Of a stretch of DNA of 42,754 bases, positions 8,067 to 15,453 are shown piece by piece. This DNA comes from CAYUUW01 sp964448005 (GTDB lineage Bacteria; Patescibacteriota; Gracilibacteria; UM-FILTER-43-11): the NCBI GenBank assembly GCA_964448005.1, contig CAYUUW010000007.1, positions 1-42,754 on the forward strand, written 5' to 3'. The translations under genes were made by a program, and so were the position numbers. The stretch's first letter is position 1. Every line of letters starts with the position of its first letter. The notes beneath the pieces were generated by a model. The model made no database searches and was not told the origin of the DNA. It worked only from the letters and a program-made list of their open reading frames with translations.

Positions 8067-8408
8067 TCAGTTGTTGGTATGCGACTCACTTTTGAGCTTT
8101 TCTCGTTCGGCTTCGGCCGACCTACAAATGTTACAGTCCGGGTATTTTTCGCAGTCGACATCGTAGTCACAGCTGTCAACGCAAACACCATTGCTCTTGT
8201 GCTGGCCTTCCTCGCAGAGCGGCTGGCACTGCCCTCCCACCCTTTCGGTGTTGGGCGGGCATTCCGCCTCGACTTCTTCGATCGGCGCCGCCTCGAGGGG
8301 CGTAGCTTGCTTCCGACCTCCTTGTTCGAAGCTATTGTTACAGTGGGCGATGGAAATTGAGATGATTATGACCAAAGGGCCGCCTATAAAGAGTAGTCGA
8401 TCGCTCAT
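8067..8408 (-). CDS. Small Cys-rich exported protein
   Basis: 113 residues from the ATG at 8408, chosen because AGAAAGGA lies at Shine-Dalgarno distance; an in-frame ATG 90 bp upstream lies inside the structured leader and has none. A hydrophobic stretch at residues 4-21 (LLFIGGPLVIIISISIAHC) is either a membrane anchor or a weak lipoprotein signal (IAHC). The rest is acidic with about eight Cys spaced as in EGF-like or dickkopf-like modules (CPPNTERVGGQCQPLC...CVDSC...C...CNIC), suggesting disulfides outside the cell. Function unknown. It has its own promoter, a structured leader and a terminator, as for the accessory cassettes at 36-42 kb. Confidence 0.65.
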   Translation of the reverse strand: MSDRLLFIGGPLVIIISISIAHCNNSFEQGGRKQATPLEAAPIEEVEAECPPNTERVGGQCQPLCEEGQHKSNGVCVDSCDYDVDCEKYPDCNICRSAEAEREKLKSESHTNN

Positions 8409-8520
8409 TTCTGATTTCCTTTCTGATCTGCGCTTTCGCTCCGCAGGCTTGAGTGTTCTCCCCGTGACCCAGCGGCATGCTGAGTCACGAGCGAGCACAA
8501 AAACCCGCAGCCTGTCATTT
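8409..8520 (-). promoter_or_regulatory. Structured 5' leader of the Cys-rich protein gene
   Basis: On the minus strand the transcript can form an outer stem CAGGCT/AGCCTG (8514-8509 with 8449-8444) enclosing a strong hairpin CGTGAC-CAGC / GCTG-GTCACG (8489-8463, loop of 5). Next comes a CTGC...GCAG hairpin capped by GCGAAAGC (a GNRA-type tetraloop), and then the Shine-Dalgarno. Structure read by eye; function inferred. Confidence 0.45.
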
Positions 8521-8540
8521 CAAGGATCAAGATGGTTGCT

Positions 8541-8570
8541 ATCATCGCATTTATTTAGCGGTATTGTCAA
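8541..8570 (-). promoter_or_regulatory. Promoter of the Cys-rich protein gene
   Basis: On the minus strand: consensus TTGACA (8570-8565), 18-bp spacer, GATGAT (8546-8541). This gives a leader of about 130 nt. Confidence 0.5.
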
Positions 8571-8679
8571 TCGATCGCTAGCCGTAATTATGAAATTAGT
8601 ATTTGCTCTGATCTTCTCAATGTCGTCCCCGACCCGATCGGGAGTCCAGGATTCGCATTCCTCCAGCTTCCCCCCCTGG

Positions 8680-8701
8680 ATTCCGGCTCGAAGGCCGGAA
8701 T
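8680..8701. repeat. REP-like palindrome
   Basis: ATTCCGGC / GCCGGAAT (8680-8687, 8694-8701) with a 6-nt loop, in the gene-free stretch 8571-8857. The rest of that stretch is AT-rich and shows no coding potential. Confidence 0.6.
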
Positions 8702-8857
8702 GACGGACTGGACACAGGCTGCCAACCTCACTTCACTTTCGTGCGGCTATTTGAACTATATATATTAAAATAAACTAATTAATAATTATAACAAGTATTG
8801 TTCTCCGCTAGATTTAGGGAATAGTCAGAGGAGTATAAAAATTGTATTCAAAAAATC

Positions 8858-8886
8858 TTGCCACCCAAAAAACTTCTCTGTATAAA
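8858..8886 (+). promoter_or_regulatory. Promoter of the wHTH protein gene
   Basis: TTGCCA (8858-8863), 17-bp spacer, TATAAA (8881-8886). The transcript starts near 8893, which rules out an ATG at 8842 and supports the start at 8977. Confidence 0.65.
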
Positions 8887-8976
8887 ATATGTGCGCAAAG
8901 TTCCGCGAAAAACAAAACGAAAAAGATCCGCTTTGATAAAAAGCAACTCTTTTCGTTTTTTATTTTCCACCCCTTT

Positions 8977-9549
8977 ATGCTCAAGGCACTCTTCAGCTCC
9001 AATACCCGGGTCAAGCTCCTGAACACTTTTCTGCTCAATCCAGACGAGGAGTACTTCATTCGCGAGCTCACCCGAAAGCTCGATGAGCAGATCAATTCCA
9101 TTCGGCGCGAGCTGGACAACCTCAAGAAGATCGGCCTTTTGAAGAGCCGAACCCGGAACCGGAAAAAGTATTACTTCGCCAACACCTCCTTCATTGCTTT
9201 CGGTGAACTGCGGGATATCTTCATCAAGGCCAATGGCAACGAGCATGAGCTGGCCAAAAAGATCTCCAAGATGGGCCAGGTCGACCTGCTCCTCCTTTCA
9301 GGCTTCTTCGTTCAAAAGGAATCTTCGGTCGACCTCCTGGTGGTGGGGGATTTGGACAAGGCCCAGCTTCAGGGCTATCTCTCCACGCTGGGCGGGGCCG
9401 AGCGGGAGATTCGCTTCAGCCTGATGCCCCAGAAGGATTTTCTCTATCGGCTGGAATGCAACGACAAATTCGTTCGCGATTTGCTGGCGGACAAGGCTTC
9501 GGTGATCCTGATCAATCGACTCAAAGAGAAGTTGGAATCTCCAAAATAG
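8977..9549 (+). CDS. Winged-helix protein with nucleotidyltransferase-like C-terminal region
   Basis: 190 residues from the ATG at 8977. The upstream in-frame ATG at 8842 lies before the promoter and would add an unlikely basic tail. Residues 1-70 form a winged helix-turn-helix (SSNTRVKLLNTFLLNPDEEYFIRELTRKL ... SIRRELDNLKKIGLLKS, then a KKYYF wing). Residues 75-190 resemble the degenerate nucleotidyltransferase-like domain that accompanies such wHTH proteins in many CPR and archaeal genomes; the classical GSx-DxD catalytic pattern is not evident (VDLLLLSGFF...SSVDLLVVGDLD). Probably a DNA-binding regulator. It sits just upstream of rplS but has a separate promoter. Confidence 0.75.
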   Translation: MLKALFSSNTRVKLLNTFLLNPDEEYFIRELTRKLDEQINSIRRELDNLKKIGLLKSRTRNRKKYYFANTSFIAFGELRDIFIKANGNEHELAKKISKMGQVDLLLLSGFFVQKESSVDLLVVGDLDKAQLQGYLSTLGGAEREIRFSLMPQKDFLYRLECNDKFVRDLLADKASVILINRLKEKLESPK

Positions 9550-9588
9550 CTCCTGGAGAAGGCCGGATCGCCCTCACGCAAAAATCTA

Positions 9589-9617
9589 TTGCCTTCGGAG
9601 CCGAAGGCCCTTAAAAT
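9589..9617 (+). promoter_or_regulatory. rplS promoter with palindromic spacer
   Basis: TTGCCT (9589-9594), 17-bp spacer, TAAAAT (9612-9617). A perfect palindrome GCCTTCGGAGCCGAAGGC (9591-9608) fills most of the spacer and could be an operator. Confidence 0.6.
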
Positions 9618-9675
9618 GCATAGGCTTTTTTCTAAAAGGCCTTCCTGAATCGGTAGAACCTAAATCCAAAACCCC

Positions 9676-10185
9676 ATGCACCCGCTTGTCCGCTCCATTC
9701 AAAGCGCCCAGCTGAAGAAGATCCCCCAGATCCGCCCCGGCTACACTGTCCGTGTCAGCCAAAAGATCAAGGAGGGTGGAAAGGAGCGTATCCAGAATTT
9801 CGAGGGCCTGGTCATCAAGGTCGGCCATGGGGAAGGAGTCGAAAAGACTTTCACTGTTCGCAAAATCGTGGAAGGAGTGGGCGTAGAGAAGATTTTCCCC
9901 ATGCATTCCCCCAATATCGCCCAGATCTTCGTGGTCAAGGTGGCCGATGTGCGCCGCAGCAAGCTCTACTATATGCGCGAGCGCTTCGGAAAATCCGCCC
10001 GCCTCTCCGAGCGCCACATCAGCGACGACGAGCGCGCCAGGGAGGCTGCTGAAGGCCAGGCAGAGGAGGAGACAGCTCCTGAAATGGCCGAACCCGTCAT
10101 GGAATCCGTCGCCCCCGAAGCCGATTCCGCTCCAGCCCAGGAGCCCAGCCAAGAGCCAGCTCCTCAGGAGGCCAAGGCTGAATAA
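9676..10185 (+). CDS. rplS: Ribosomal protein bL19
   Basis: 169 residues. The first ~112 form a complete L19 (IRPGYTVRVSQKIKEGGKERIQNFEGLVI, VGVEKIFPMHSPNIAQI, RRSKLYYMRE), a 50S protein at the 30S-50S interface. The remaining ~55 residues are an extra Glu/Ala/Pro-rich acidic tail absent from typical ~115-residue L19. rplU follows after 42 bp, probably co-transcribed. Confidence 0.98.
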   Translation: MHPLVRSIQSAQLKKIPQIRPGYTVRVSQKIKEGGKERIQNFEGLVIKVGHGEGVEKTFTVRKIVEGVGVEKIFPMHSPNIAQIFVVKVADVRRSKLYYMRERFGKSARLSERHISDDERAREAAEGQAEEETAPEMAEPVMESVAPEADSAPAQEPSQEPAPQEAKAE

Positions 10186-10227
10186 TCTTCTTTGTTATAG
10201 CTTTTCACTTCGCTAATCGCCACTCTT

Positions 10228-10539
10228 ATGTTCGCCATCGTCGAGATCGCCGGAAAGCAGTTCAAGGTCGCCCCTGGCGATAGCCTGGAGGTGCCCAAGC
10301 TCAAGGATTCCAAGGAGGGTGACACCCTTCGTTTGAACACTGTTCTGATGACGTCCGACAAGGCCCAGCTTGAGTTGGGCAAGCCCTTCCTTCCAAACGT
10401 TTCTGTCCAGCTCCTGGTCAAATCCCATGGCAAAGGCGAAAAGATCCATGTTTTCAAGAAGCAGCCTAAAAAGCGCCGCCAAGTGAAGCAGGGGCATCGC
10501 CCGCAGCACACGGTGGTGGAGGTTACGGCTATCAAGTAG
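10228..10539 (+). CDS. rplU: Ribosomal protein bL21
   Basis: 103 residues, standard length; begins MFAIVEIAGKQFKVAPGD and ends with the basic HVFKKQPKKRRQVKQGHRPQHTVVEV segment that contacts 23S rRNA. In most bacteria rplU is followed by rpmA (L27); here a bidirectional terminator and the convergent rluD follow instead, so L27 is not linked. Confidence 0.98.
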   Translation: MFAIVEIAGKQFKVAPGDSLEVPKLKDSKEGDTLRLNTVLMTSDKAQLELGKPFLPNVSVQLLVKSHGKGEKIHVFKKQPKKRRQVKQGHRPQHTVVEVTAIK

Positions 10540-10576
10540 GTTCTTTAGATCAGAATTTCCATCGGTGATTTTCCTC

Positions 10577-10602
10577 TAGGCCTGCGATTAATCGCAGGCC
10601 TA
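10577..10602. terminator. Bidirectional terminator between rplU and rluD
   Basis: A perfect 26-bp palindrome (arms TAGGCCTGCGATT) ends 2 bp before the rluD stop codon, between two convergent genes. Flanking T-tracts are short. Confidence 0.75.
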
Positions 10603-10603
10603 T

Positions 10604-11536
10604 TCATCCTTCCAATCTTTTCAAAACCTCCTTCAGGTCTTTCGGCAGCGGCGCCTCCAGTTCCATTTCCCTGTTTCCTTCCGGCAGTCGGAACTTGAGC
10701 TTCCACGCATGCAAAAAGGGCCGCTTCAGGCCAAGGGCTTGCAGGGCTTCGTTTGCCTTGGCATCCCCGTACATCTCGTCGCCCAGCACAGGATGCCCTA
10801 TGGAATCGAAGTGCACCCGGATCTGATGCGTTCTGCCCGTCACAATCCGGATCTCCGCCAGGCTGTGCGCTCCGCAATACCGTTGGACCTTATAGTGGGT
10901 CAGGGCGTATTTCGCCTTGGGCGATCCGGAGACGGCCACATCCCTTTGTCCGCCCGACGCATGCGTTTTGATCAGCGGCGCTTCTATGCTTCCTTCGGCA
11001 GGCTCCAAATGCCCCTGAAGGAGGGCAAGATAGGTCTTGGTCACCTTGCGATGCTCGATCTGCTGGGACACATGGCGGTGGGCAGCATCGTTTTTGGCGC
11101 AGACAATCAGCCCGGAAGTGCCTTTGTCCAGCCGATGCACGATTCCCGGCCGCTTTTCTCCCCCGATGCCGCTCAGGTCCTTGCAGTGGTGCATCAGGGC
11201 ATTGACCAAGGTCCCTGAAACGTGCGCCCCGTGATCGGTGGGGTGAACCACCATGCCGGCCGGCTTGTTCACGACGACCAGATCCTTGTCCTCGTGCACA
11301 ATGTCCAAAGGAATGTCTTCCGCCAAAAGGCCTATCTCCTTCATGGAGGGCATAGAGACAATGATTTCGTCGCCCTCCTTTAGGCCTTGCCCCGGCCTGA
11401 GGGCCTTTTTCCCATTCACAAAGACATGCCCTTCTTTGATCAGCTTTTGGACGAAGCTTCGAGTTAAAGCGGGTTCCTGCTCATTCAGGAAGCGATCCAG
11501 CCTAGCCTCTTTTTTTGTCGCAAAATAGTGTCTCAT
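10604..11536 (-). CDS. rluD: Pseudouridine synthase, RluA/RluD family
   Basis: 310 residues. Residues about 12-70 form an S4 RNA-binding domain; from about 75 the PseudoU_synth_2 catalytic domain follows, with HRLDKGTSGL (catalytic Asp137) and GRTHQIRVH. It isomerises uridines in 23S rRNA; S4 plus RluA architecture is typical of RluD (positions 1911/1915/1917 in E. coli numbering), but other RluA-family targets cannot be excluded. Convergent with rplU. An AT-rich upstream gap separates it divergently from rplJ. Confidence 0.93.
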   Translation of the reverse strand: MRHYFATKKEARLDRFLNEQEPALTRSFVQKLIKEGHVFVNGKKALRPGQGLKEGDEIIVSMPSMKEIGLLAEDIPLDIVHEDKDLVVVNKPAGMVVHPTDHGAHVSGTLVNALMHHCKDLSGIGGEKRPGIVHRLDKGTSGLIVCAKNDAAHRHVSQQIEHRKVTKTYLALLQGHLEPAEGSIEAPLIKTHASGGQRDVAVSGSPKAKYALTHYKVQRYCGAHSLAEIRIVTGRTHQIRVHFDSIGHPVLGDEMYGDAKANEALQALGLKRPFLHAWKLKFRLPEGNREMELEAPLPKDLKEVLKRLEG

Positions 11537-11632
11537 TTTAGGTTTGGCTGAAGGTTTCTAATTTTTTTGGCTTCCAAAAGGCTTTTCTTACTCAATTCTT
11601 TGCCATTTTAGCCTGATTCGCCGAAAAAAGCA

Positions 11633-11660
11633 TTGACTTTGCCCCCGAGTCCTCTAAAAT
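11633..11660 (+). promoter_or_regulatory. rplJ-rplL promoter
   Basis: TTGACT (11633-11638), 16-bp spacer, TAAAAT (11655-11660). The start codon of rplJ is 188 bp downstream, leaving a long leader. Confidence 0.7.
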
Positions 11661-11663
11661 CAC

Positions 11664-11735
11664 CCTGTCGCAGAAAGCAGGCAGCCCCGGCATTCGTCGG
11701 GTCAGAAGACCTGCAGAGACAAATCAGTTGCAAAT
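11664..11735 (+). ncRNA. Candidate L10 leader (autoregulatory mRNA leader)
   Basis: Directly downstream of the rplJL promoter the sequence can pair GCAGG with CCTGC around an inner CCCGGC/GTCGGG hairpin, ending in GAAGACCTGCAGAGAC. This resembles the L10-binding leader that represses rplJL translation in many bacteria. Assigned from position and general resemblance only. Confidence 0.45.
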
Positions 11736-11760
11736 TACGAATTACCAAATTACGAATTTG
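11731..11760 (+). repeat. AATTACGAATT microrepeats in the rplJ leader
   Basis: CAAATTACGAATT occurs twice in tandem (11731 and 11745), followed nearer the gene by a related CAACT-CGTAACT stretch at about 11818-11843. Short AT-rich dispersed repeats of this style recur in other intergenic regions of the window. Confidence 0.6.
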
Positions 11761-11847
11761 TCGCATGTCTCATTGTCTGCCGATAGTGAGATTTTTTCTG
11801 TTTATCATTTCCCCATCGCAACTCTCAACTCGTAACTCGTAATTATC

Positions 11848-12477
11848 ATGGCTGTCACCCGAGAAAAGAAAGAGCGCACTGCAACTGCACTCGTGTTTGC
11901 GTTGTTCCAGTTGAACCCCGCACCGTTCTGCTTGCTTGACGAGGTCGACGCTCCGCTCGACGACCCCAACACCGAGCGCTTCTGCCGCCTNNNNNNNNNN
12001 TCCGTGGTCTTTGCTGGCTATCGCAGCCTGGACATGGAAAAGCAGAATGAACTTCGGAGCAGCCTTCGGACCGGCGGAAACGAGCTGAAGATCGGAAAAA
12101 AAACCCTGATGATGCTGGCGGCCAGGCAGAATGGTGTGGACGGGCTGGATCCTTCCATGATGGAGGGGCCTGTGGCAGCCACCTTCTCCTACCAGGATCC
12201 GCTCTCTGGCCTCAAGACCCTGTTCAACTTCTCCAAGAAGAACGAAAGCCTCAAGCTGCTGGGCGGCATTATCGACGGAAAGCCTGTTGGCCCTCAGACC
12301 ATTCTGGAATACGCCAAGCTTCCGGGCCGCGAAGAGCTTCTGGCCAAGCTGATGGGCTCCATGAAGGCTCCTGTCTCTGGCATGGCCGGGCTCATGAACA
12401 ATCTTATTGCTGGCTTTGTGCGCGTGGTCAACGGCTACGCCGAAAAGAAGGCCGGCTCTTCCGAGCAGGGCGCCTAA
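11848..12477 (+). CDS. rplJ: Ribosomal protein uL10, interrupted by an assembly gap
   Basis: The first ~11 codons (MAVTREKKER) and everything after 12001 (SVVFAGYRSLD ... LRTGGNELKIGKKTLMMLA ... ending in a Lys/Ser/Glu tail) belong to L10, the stalk base that holds L7/L12. Between them lie about 110 bp of foreign SMC-like sequence (11880-11990) and 10 N. About 14 native L10 residues are therefore missing and the reading frame across the gap is accidental. rplL follows after 47 bp, the conserved stalk operon. The real gene is almost certainly intact; the sequence is mis-scaffolded. Confidence 0.85.
   Translation: MAVTREKKERTATALVFALFQLNPAPFCLLDEVDAPLDDPNTERFCRXXXXSVVFAGYRSLDMEKQNELRSSLRTGGNELKIGKKTLMMLAARQNGVDGLDPSMMEGPVAATFSYQDPLSGLKTLFNFSKKNESLKLLGGIIDGKPVGPQTILEYAKLPGREELLAKLMGSMKAPVSGMAGLMNNLIAGFVRVVNGYAEKKAGSSEQGA
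11880..11990 (+). other. Foreign smc gene fragment (assembly chimera)
   Basis: Translates to ALVFALFQLNPAPFCLLDEV and then a DAPLDD-type segment: the Walker B/D-loop region of an SMC chromosome-segregation ATPase, with gammaproteobacterial character. It is fused to the first codons of rplJ and ends at the N run. Best explained as a contaminating or misassembled contig end, not a biological fusion. Confidence 0.85.
11991..12000. other. Assembly gap in rplJ (10 N)
   Basis: Ten N, the same length as the gap at 27145, so a scaffolder placeholder and not a measured size. Confidence 0.95.
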
Positions 12478-12524
12478 ACTTTCCCAATCAAGCTTTTTAT
12501 AATAATCCATAATTTTCTATTCTT

Positions 12525-12932
12525 ATGTCCGACGACAAAGCAACTCTCGCCCCTCTCTCCAAAGAAGCTCAGGCTGTCTTGGAGGCAGTCAAAAAGCTCC
12601 CCACCCTCGAGCTTTCTGTTCTGGTCAAGCATATGGAGGAGGAGTTCGGCGTTTCCTCCGCCGCCCCTATGGCCATGGCCATGGCAGCGCCTGCTGCTGG
12701 TGCCGCTCCTGCCGCAGAAAAAGACACCTTCGATGTCATCCTGGCCAACGCCGGCCAGCAGAAGATCGGAGTCATCAAGGTGGCTCGCGAGATCACCGGC
12801 TTGGGCCTGAAGGAGGCCAAGGATCTGGTGGACGCCGCCCCCAAGCCCATCAAGGAGGGCGTGAAGAAGGCTGAAGCTGAAGAGATGAAGAAGAAGCTGG
12901 AGGAGGCCGGAGCCACGGTTGAGCTGAAATAG
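12525..12932 (+). CDS. rplL: Ribosomal protein bL12 (L7/L12)
   Basis: 135 residues. An N-terminal dimerisation/L10-binding domain (LSKEAQAVLEAVKKLPTLELSVLVKHMEEEFGV) is followed by an Ala/Pro/Met-rich hinge (about residues 44-65) and the C-terminal factor-binding domain (DTFDVILANAGQQKIGVIKVAREITGLGLKEAKDLVDAAPKPIKEGV). Slightly longer than the usual 120-128 because of extra N-terminal residues. Followed by a strong terminator. Confidence 0.98.
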   Translation: MSDDKATLAPLSKEAQAVLEAVKKLPTLELSVLVKHMEEEFGVSSAAPMAMAMAAPAAGAAPAAEKDTFDVILANAGQQKIGVIKVAREITGLGLKEAKDLVDAAPKPIKEGVKKAEAEEMKKKLEEAGATVELK

Positions 12933-12950
12933 TTCAGTGTCCATTCTGAA

Positions 12951-12992
12951 AAGCCCGGAACGCTTCCTTTGGAGGCGCCGGGCTTTTCTTTT
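12951..12992 (+). terminator. rplJL terminator
   Basis: AAGCCCGG (12951-12958) pairs with CCGGGCTT (12978-12985), followed by TTCTTTT; 18 bp after the rplL stop codon. Confidence 0.85.
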
Positions 12993-13004
12993 GTGCTGCC
13001 TGTC

Positions 13005-13033
13005 TTGCCTTCGGCGGCTCAAGATGATACCCT
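13005..13033 (+). promoter_or_regulatory. Possible promoter of the LCP gene
   Basis: TTGCCT (13005-13010), 17-bp spacer, TACCCT (13028-13033). The -10 is weak. Transcription would begin near 13040, favouring the start codon at 13061 over 13037. Confidence 0.35.
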
Positions 13034-13060
13034 TTCATGCGTCCTTCTTTCCTGTTTCCC

Positions 13061-14488
13061 ATGAGCTTCAAAACCCGAAAAATCCGCAAGGCCCCCCCCT
13101 CCAGGCCTTTCAGCGAGATTGCCGGAAAAATAGGCTTGGCCTCCAGATCCCTGGCTTCGGCAAGTCCGATCCGCAAAACCTATTTTCTCCACGGAACCCT
13201 TCTTTTGGCGGGGGTGTGGGTGGTCTTTCGCGTGTGCGTGGGCGCCTACGCCACCCTTCGCGAATTCGATCCCAAGGAGGTTGTTCTTCCGATTGCAGCC
13301 TCCGAGCTGAAGACCGATGAGCATGGGTACACCAATATTGTTCTTTTGGGGGATGGTGGCCATAAGCGGGACGGAGCGGATCTGGTCGACACTATTATTG
13401 TGGCCAGCCTTGATCCAGCCACCCGCTCGGTCTCCATGCTTTCGTTTCCCAGGGATTACTATGTGGGATCCAATGGCATAGGGATAGGCCGCATCAACGA
13501 AGTCTATCGAATCCATAAAGGCGACACCTCCGAAAAAGGCGGATACGCGGCATACCAGGATGTTGTGGGGAGAATCGTAGGTCTGGACATTCATTATTAC
13601 CTTCGGGTTGATTTCAAGGCTTTTGTGGAGATTGTGGATGCCTTGGGGGGGGTCACTGTCGATGTCAAAGAATCGCTTTATGACCCCGAATATCCCAATG
13701 ATTCCGATACTCGTTACACCACTTTCTCTCTTCCAAAAGGGGTTCAGGAGATGGATGGCGAAACAGCTTTGAAGTTCGCTCGCAGCCGCAAGACCACTTC
13801 GGATTTCGATAGGGCCTTGCGCCAGCAGCAGCTGCTTTCCGCTTTGCAGGAAAAGGCCCTTTCTGCCCATGTTCTAACCAGTCCTTCCACCCTTAAAAAG
13901 CTTTATGATTCGATTCGGAGCAATACCGACACGAATATTTCCTTTCGGGAAATGATTGCTTTGGCGGAATTTGCCAATGGCTTTGACCGTTCCCGCTTGG
14001 TCAGCAAGGTTCTCAACGACGACCCGGGGCAAGAAGGAGGCTTTCTCTACACTCCTGAGCGGGAGGTTTACGGAGGTTTTGTCCTCATTCCTTACAACCT
14101 GGGTGAGCTGAAAAAATACACCGACCTGGTTTTCCATCATAGAGGAATCTTCTACGCTCCTTCAAAAATAGATATCCTCAACGCCAGCAGAACGTCCGGA
14201 GTGGCTCTGCGGCTCGCCCGCAAGCTCAATCTTTTTGGGTTTGATGTGGGGGAAGTGTCCAATTTTCTGGATGCTCAAGGCGAAAGGCAATACTCCGACC
14301 AGAGCCTGATTCTGCACCACAGTTGGAGTGAGGACGGAAAGCCTTTGGAAGCCGAAGCCAATGCCATAGAGGCTTTGAAGGGTTTCTTTGACGCCAAGGT
14401 TCTGCCCGGGAATCCTTCCGCCTCAGGTTCCCACCCCCCCCTCTCCCTGGTGCTTGGCGCCGATTACGGAAAGCTTTCGCCCAATTGA
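13061..14488 (+). CDS. LytR-CpsA-Psr (LCP) family protein with LytR_C domain
   Basis: 475 residues from the ATG at 13061 (an in-frame ATG at 13037 would add 8). Basic cytoplasmic N-terminus, one membrane helix (about residues 43-62 of this form), then the LCP catalytic domain (NIVLLGDGGHKRDGADLVDTIIVASLDP ... SMLSFPRDYYV ... INEVYRIH ... LGGVTVDV ... LKFARSRKTTSDFDRALRQQ) and a C-terminal LytR_C domain (IDILNASRTSGVALRLARKL). LCP enzymes transfer polyprenyl-linked glycopolymers to peptidoglycan or proteins outside the cell. The Arg/Asp pyrophosphate-binding residues are present. Probably attaches cell-wall polymers, perhaps the ligands of SLH proteins (inference). Confidence 0.93.
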   Translation: MSFKTRKIRKAPPSRPFSEIAGKIGLASRSLASASPIRKTYFLHGTLLLAGVWVVFRVCVGAYATLREFDPKEVVLPIAASELKTDEHGYTNIVLLGDGGHKRDGADLVDTIIVASLDPATRSVSMLSFPRDYYVGSNGIGIGRINEVYRIHKGDTSEKGGYAAYQDVVGRIVGLDIHYYLRVDFKAFVEIVDALGGVTVDVKESLYDPEYPNDSDTRYTTFSLPKGVQEMDGETALKFARSRKTTSDFDRALRQQQLLSALQEKALSAHVLTSPSTLKKLYDSIRSNTDTNISFREMIALAEFANGFDRSRLVSKVLNDDPGQEGGFLYTPEREVYGGFVLIPYNLGELKKYTDLVFHHRGIFYAPSKIDILNASRTSGVALRLARKLNLFGFDVGEVSNFLDAQGERQYSDQSLILHHSWSEDGKPLEAEANAIEALKGFFDAKVLPGNPSASGSHPPLSLVLGADYGKLSPN

Positions 14489-14489
14489 C

Positions 14490-14518
14490 TTGCGCAGAGC
14501 CTTTTTTTGCCCTAAAAT
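14490..14518 (+). promoter_or_regulatory. rpsT promoter
   Basis: TTGCGC (14490-14495), 17-bp spacer, TAAAAT (14513-14518); start codon 59 bp downstream. A TTGACT 5 bp further upstream would leave a 22-bp spacer. Confidence 0.5.
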
Positions 14519-14577
14519 ACGCTGGCTTTGGGTCAGCCATGATCCAGATGCCCCCTTCCTTAACCCCCGTTCAGGAT

Positions 14578-14937
14578 ATGCCTATCACCAAGCAGGCCAT
14601 CAAGCAAGCCAAGCAAAATGAGGTTCGCCGCCAGCGCAATCGCCATAATTTCAGCCGCATGAAATCCATGCTCAAGCTGATTTTGATGTATATCCAGGGG
14701 AATGAGGCCGAGAAGGCAAAAGCAGTCCACGCTCAAGTGGTCAAGACCATCGATATGGCTGCCAAAAAAAACCTGATCCACAAGAACAACGCTGCCCGCA
14801 AAAAGTCGCGCATCGAAAGGGCCTTGAAGACCATGGGCTCAACTCCTTCGCCCAAGGCTCTGGAAAAAAAACCGGCCAAGGCAAAGGCAAGCAAATTCGC
14901 CTCCGCCAAGAAAGCCGCTCCGAAAAAGGCCGAATAG
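14578..14937 (+). CDS. rpsT: Ribosomal protein bS20
   Basis: 119 residues from the ATG at 14578. The frame is open further upstream, but that part overlaps the promoter and is not S20-like. Typical S20 features: MPITKQAIKQAKQNEVRRQRN start, helical body, KNLIHKNNAARKKSRI near residues 60-80. A ~35-residue Lys/Ala/Pro-rich C-terminal extension exceeds the usual ~87-residue length. ruvX follows after 16 bp. Confidence 0.95.
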   Translation: MPITKQAIKQAKQNEVRRQRNRHNFSRMKSMLKLILMYIQGNEAEKAKAVHAQVVKTIDMAAKKNLIHKNNAARKKSRIERALKTMGSTPSPKALEKKPAKAKASKFASAKKAAPKKAE

Positions 14938-14953
14938 CCTTCTTTTTCTGCCG

Positions 14954-15391
14954 ATGGACAAGAAAGGAAAAATCCTCGGAGTCGACTTTGGGGATCGGCG
15001 AGTGGGCCTGGCGATCACAGACCTGAATCAGGAAATCGCTTTTCCGCGGGATTTTTTGGAATATGGCACCAGAAAGGAATTGATGGAGAGGATTCGGTCG
15101 ATTTGCCTCCGCGAAGGCGTTTCAATGATTGCTTTGGGCTGGCCGCTCAAGATGGATGGAGGAAAAAGCGAGCGCACCCACCTGACGGAAGCCTTTTCCC
15201 ATGAGCTTCGCGAGGCCCTTCCGGAAATCGAGGTGCTGCTTGTGGATGAGCGCCTGAGCACCCGCTATGCGGTGGATGTCCTGCGCCAGCAGTCAGTGAA
15301 GGCCAAAAACCAAAAGGGAAAGCGGGATTCCTTGGCTGCCCAAATGATTCTTCAGAATTACCTGAATGCCCGGAAAAGGCCTGGGAAATGA
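14954..15391 (+). CDS. ruvX: RuvX/YqgF Holliday-junction resolvase-like nuclease
   Basis: 145 residues, RNase H-like fold. Starts KILGVDFGDRRVGLAITD (first catalytic Asp in GVDFGDRR), followed by SMIALGWPLKMDG and LLVDERLSTRYA (second acidic site DER). In E. coli YqgF matures 16S rRNA ends; in other bacteria it resolves branched DNA. Probably co-transcribed with rpsT. Confidence 0.95.
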   Translation: MDKKGKILGVDFGDRRVGLAITDLNQEIAFPRDFLEYGTRKELMERIRSICLREGVSMIALGWPLKMDGGKSERTHLTEAFSHELREALPEIEVLLVDERLSTRYAVDVLRQQSVKAKNQKGKRDSLAAQMILQNYLNARKRPGK

Positions 15392-15453
15392 TGTCCGTGC
15401 TGTAGAAATGGTTTTGCCTCTGCTTTTCAGGTTCTTTGCCTAGGTTTTTTGGG

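Noticed and set aside
11848..12000. Biological SMC-L10 fusion
   Set aside because: Junction ends at a scaffolder gap and inserts a Walker B region without the rest of SMC; an assembly chimera is far simpler.
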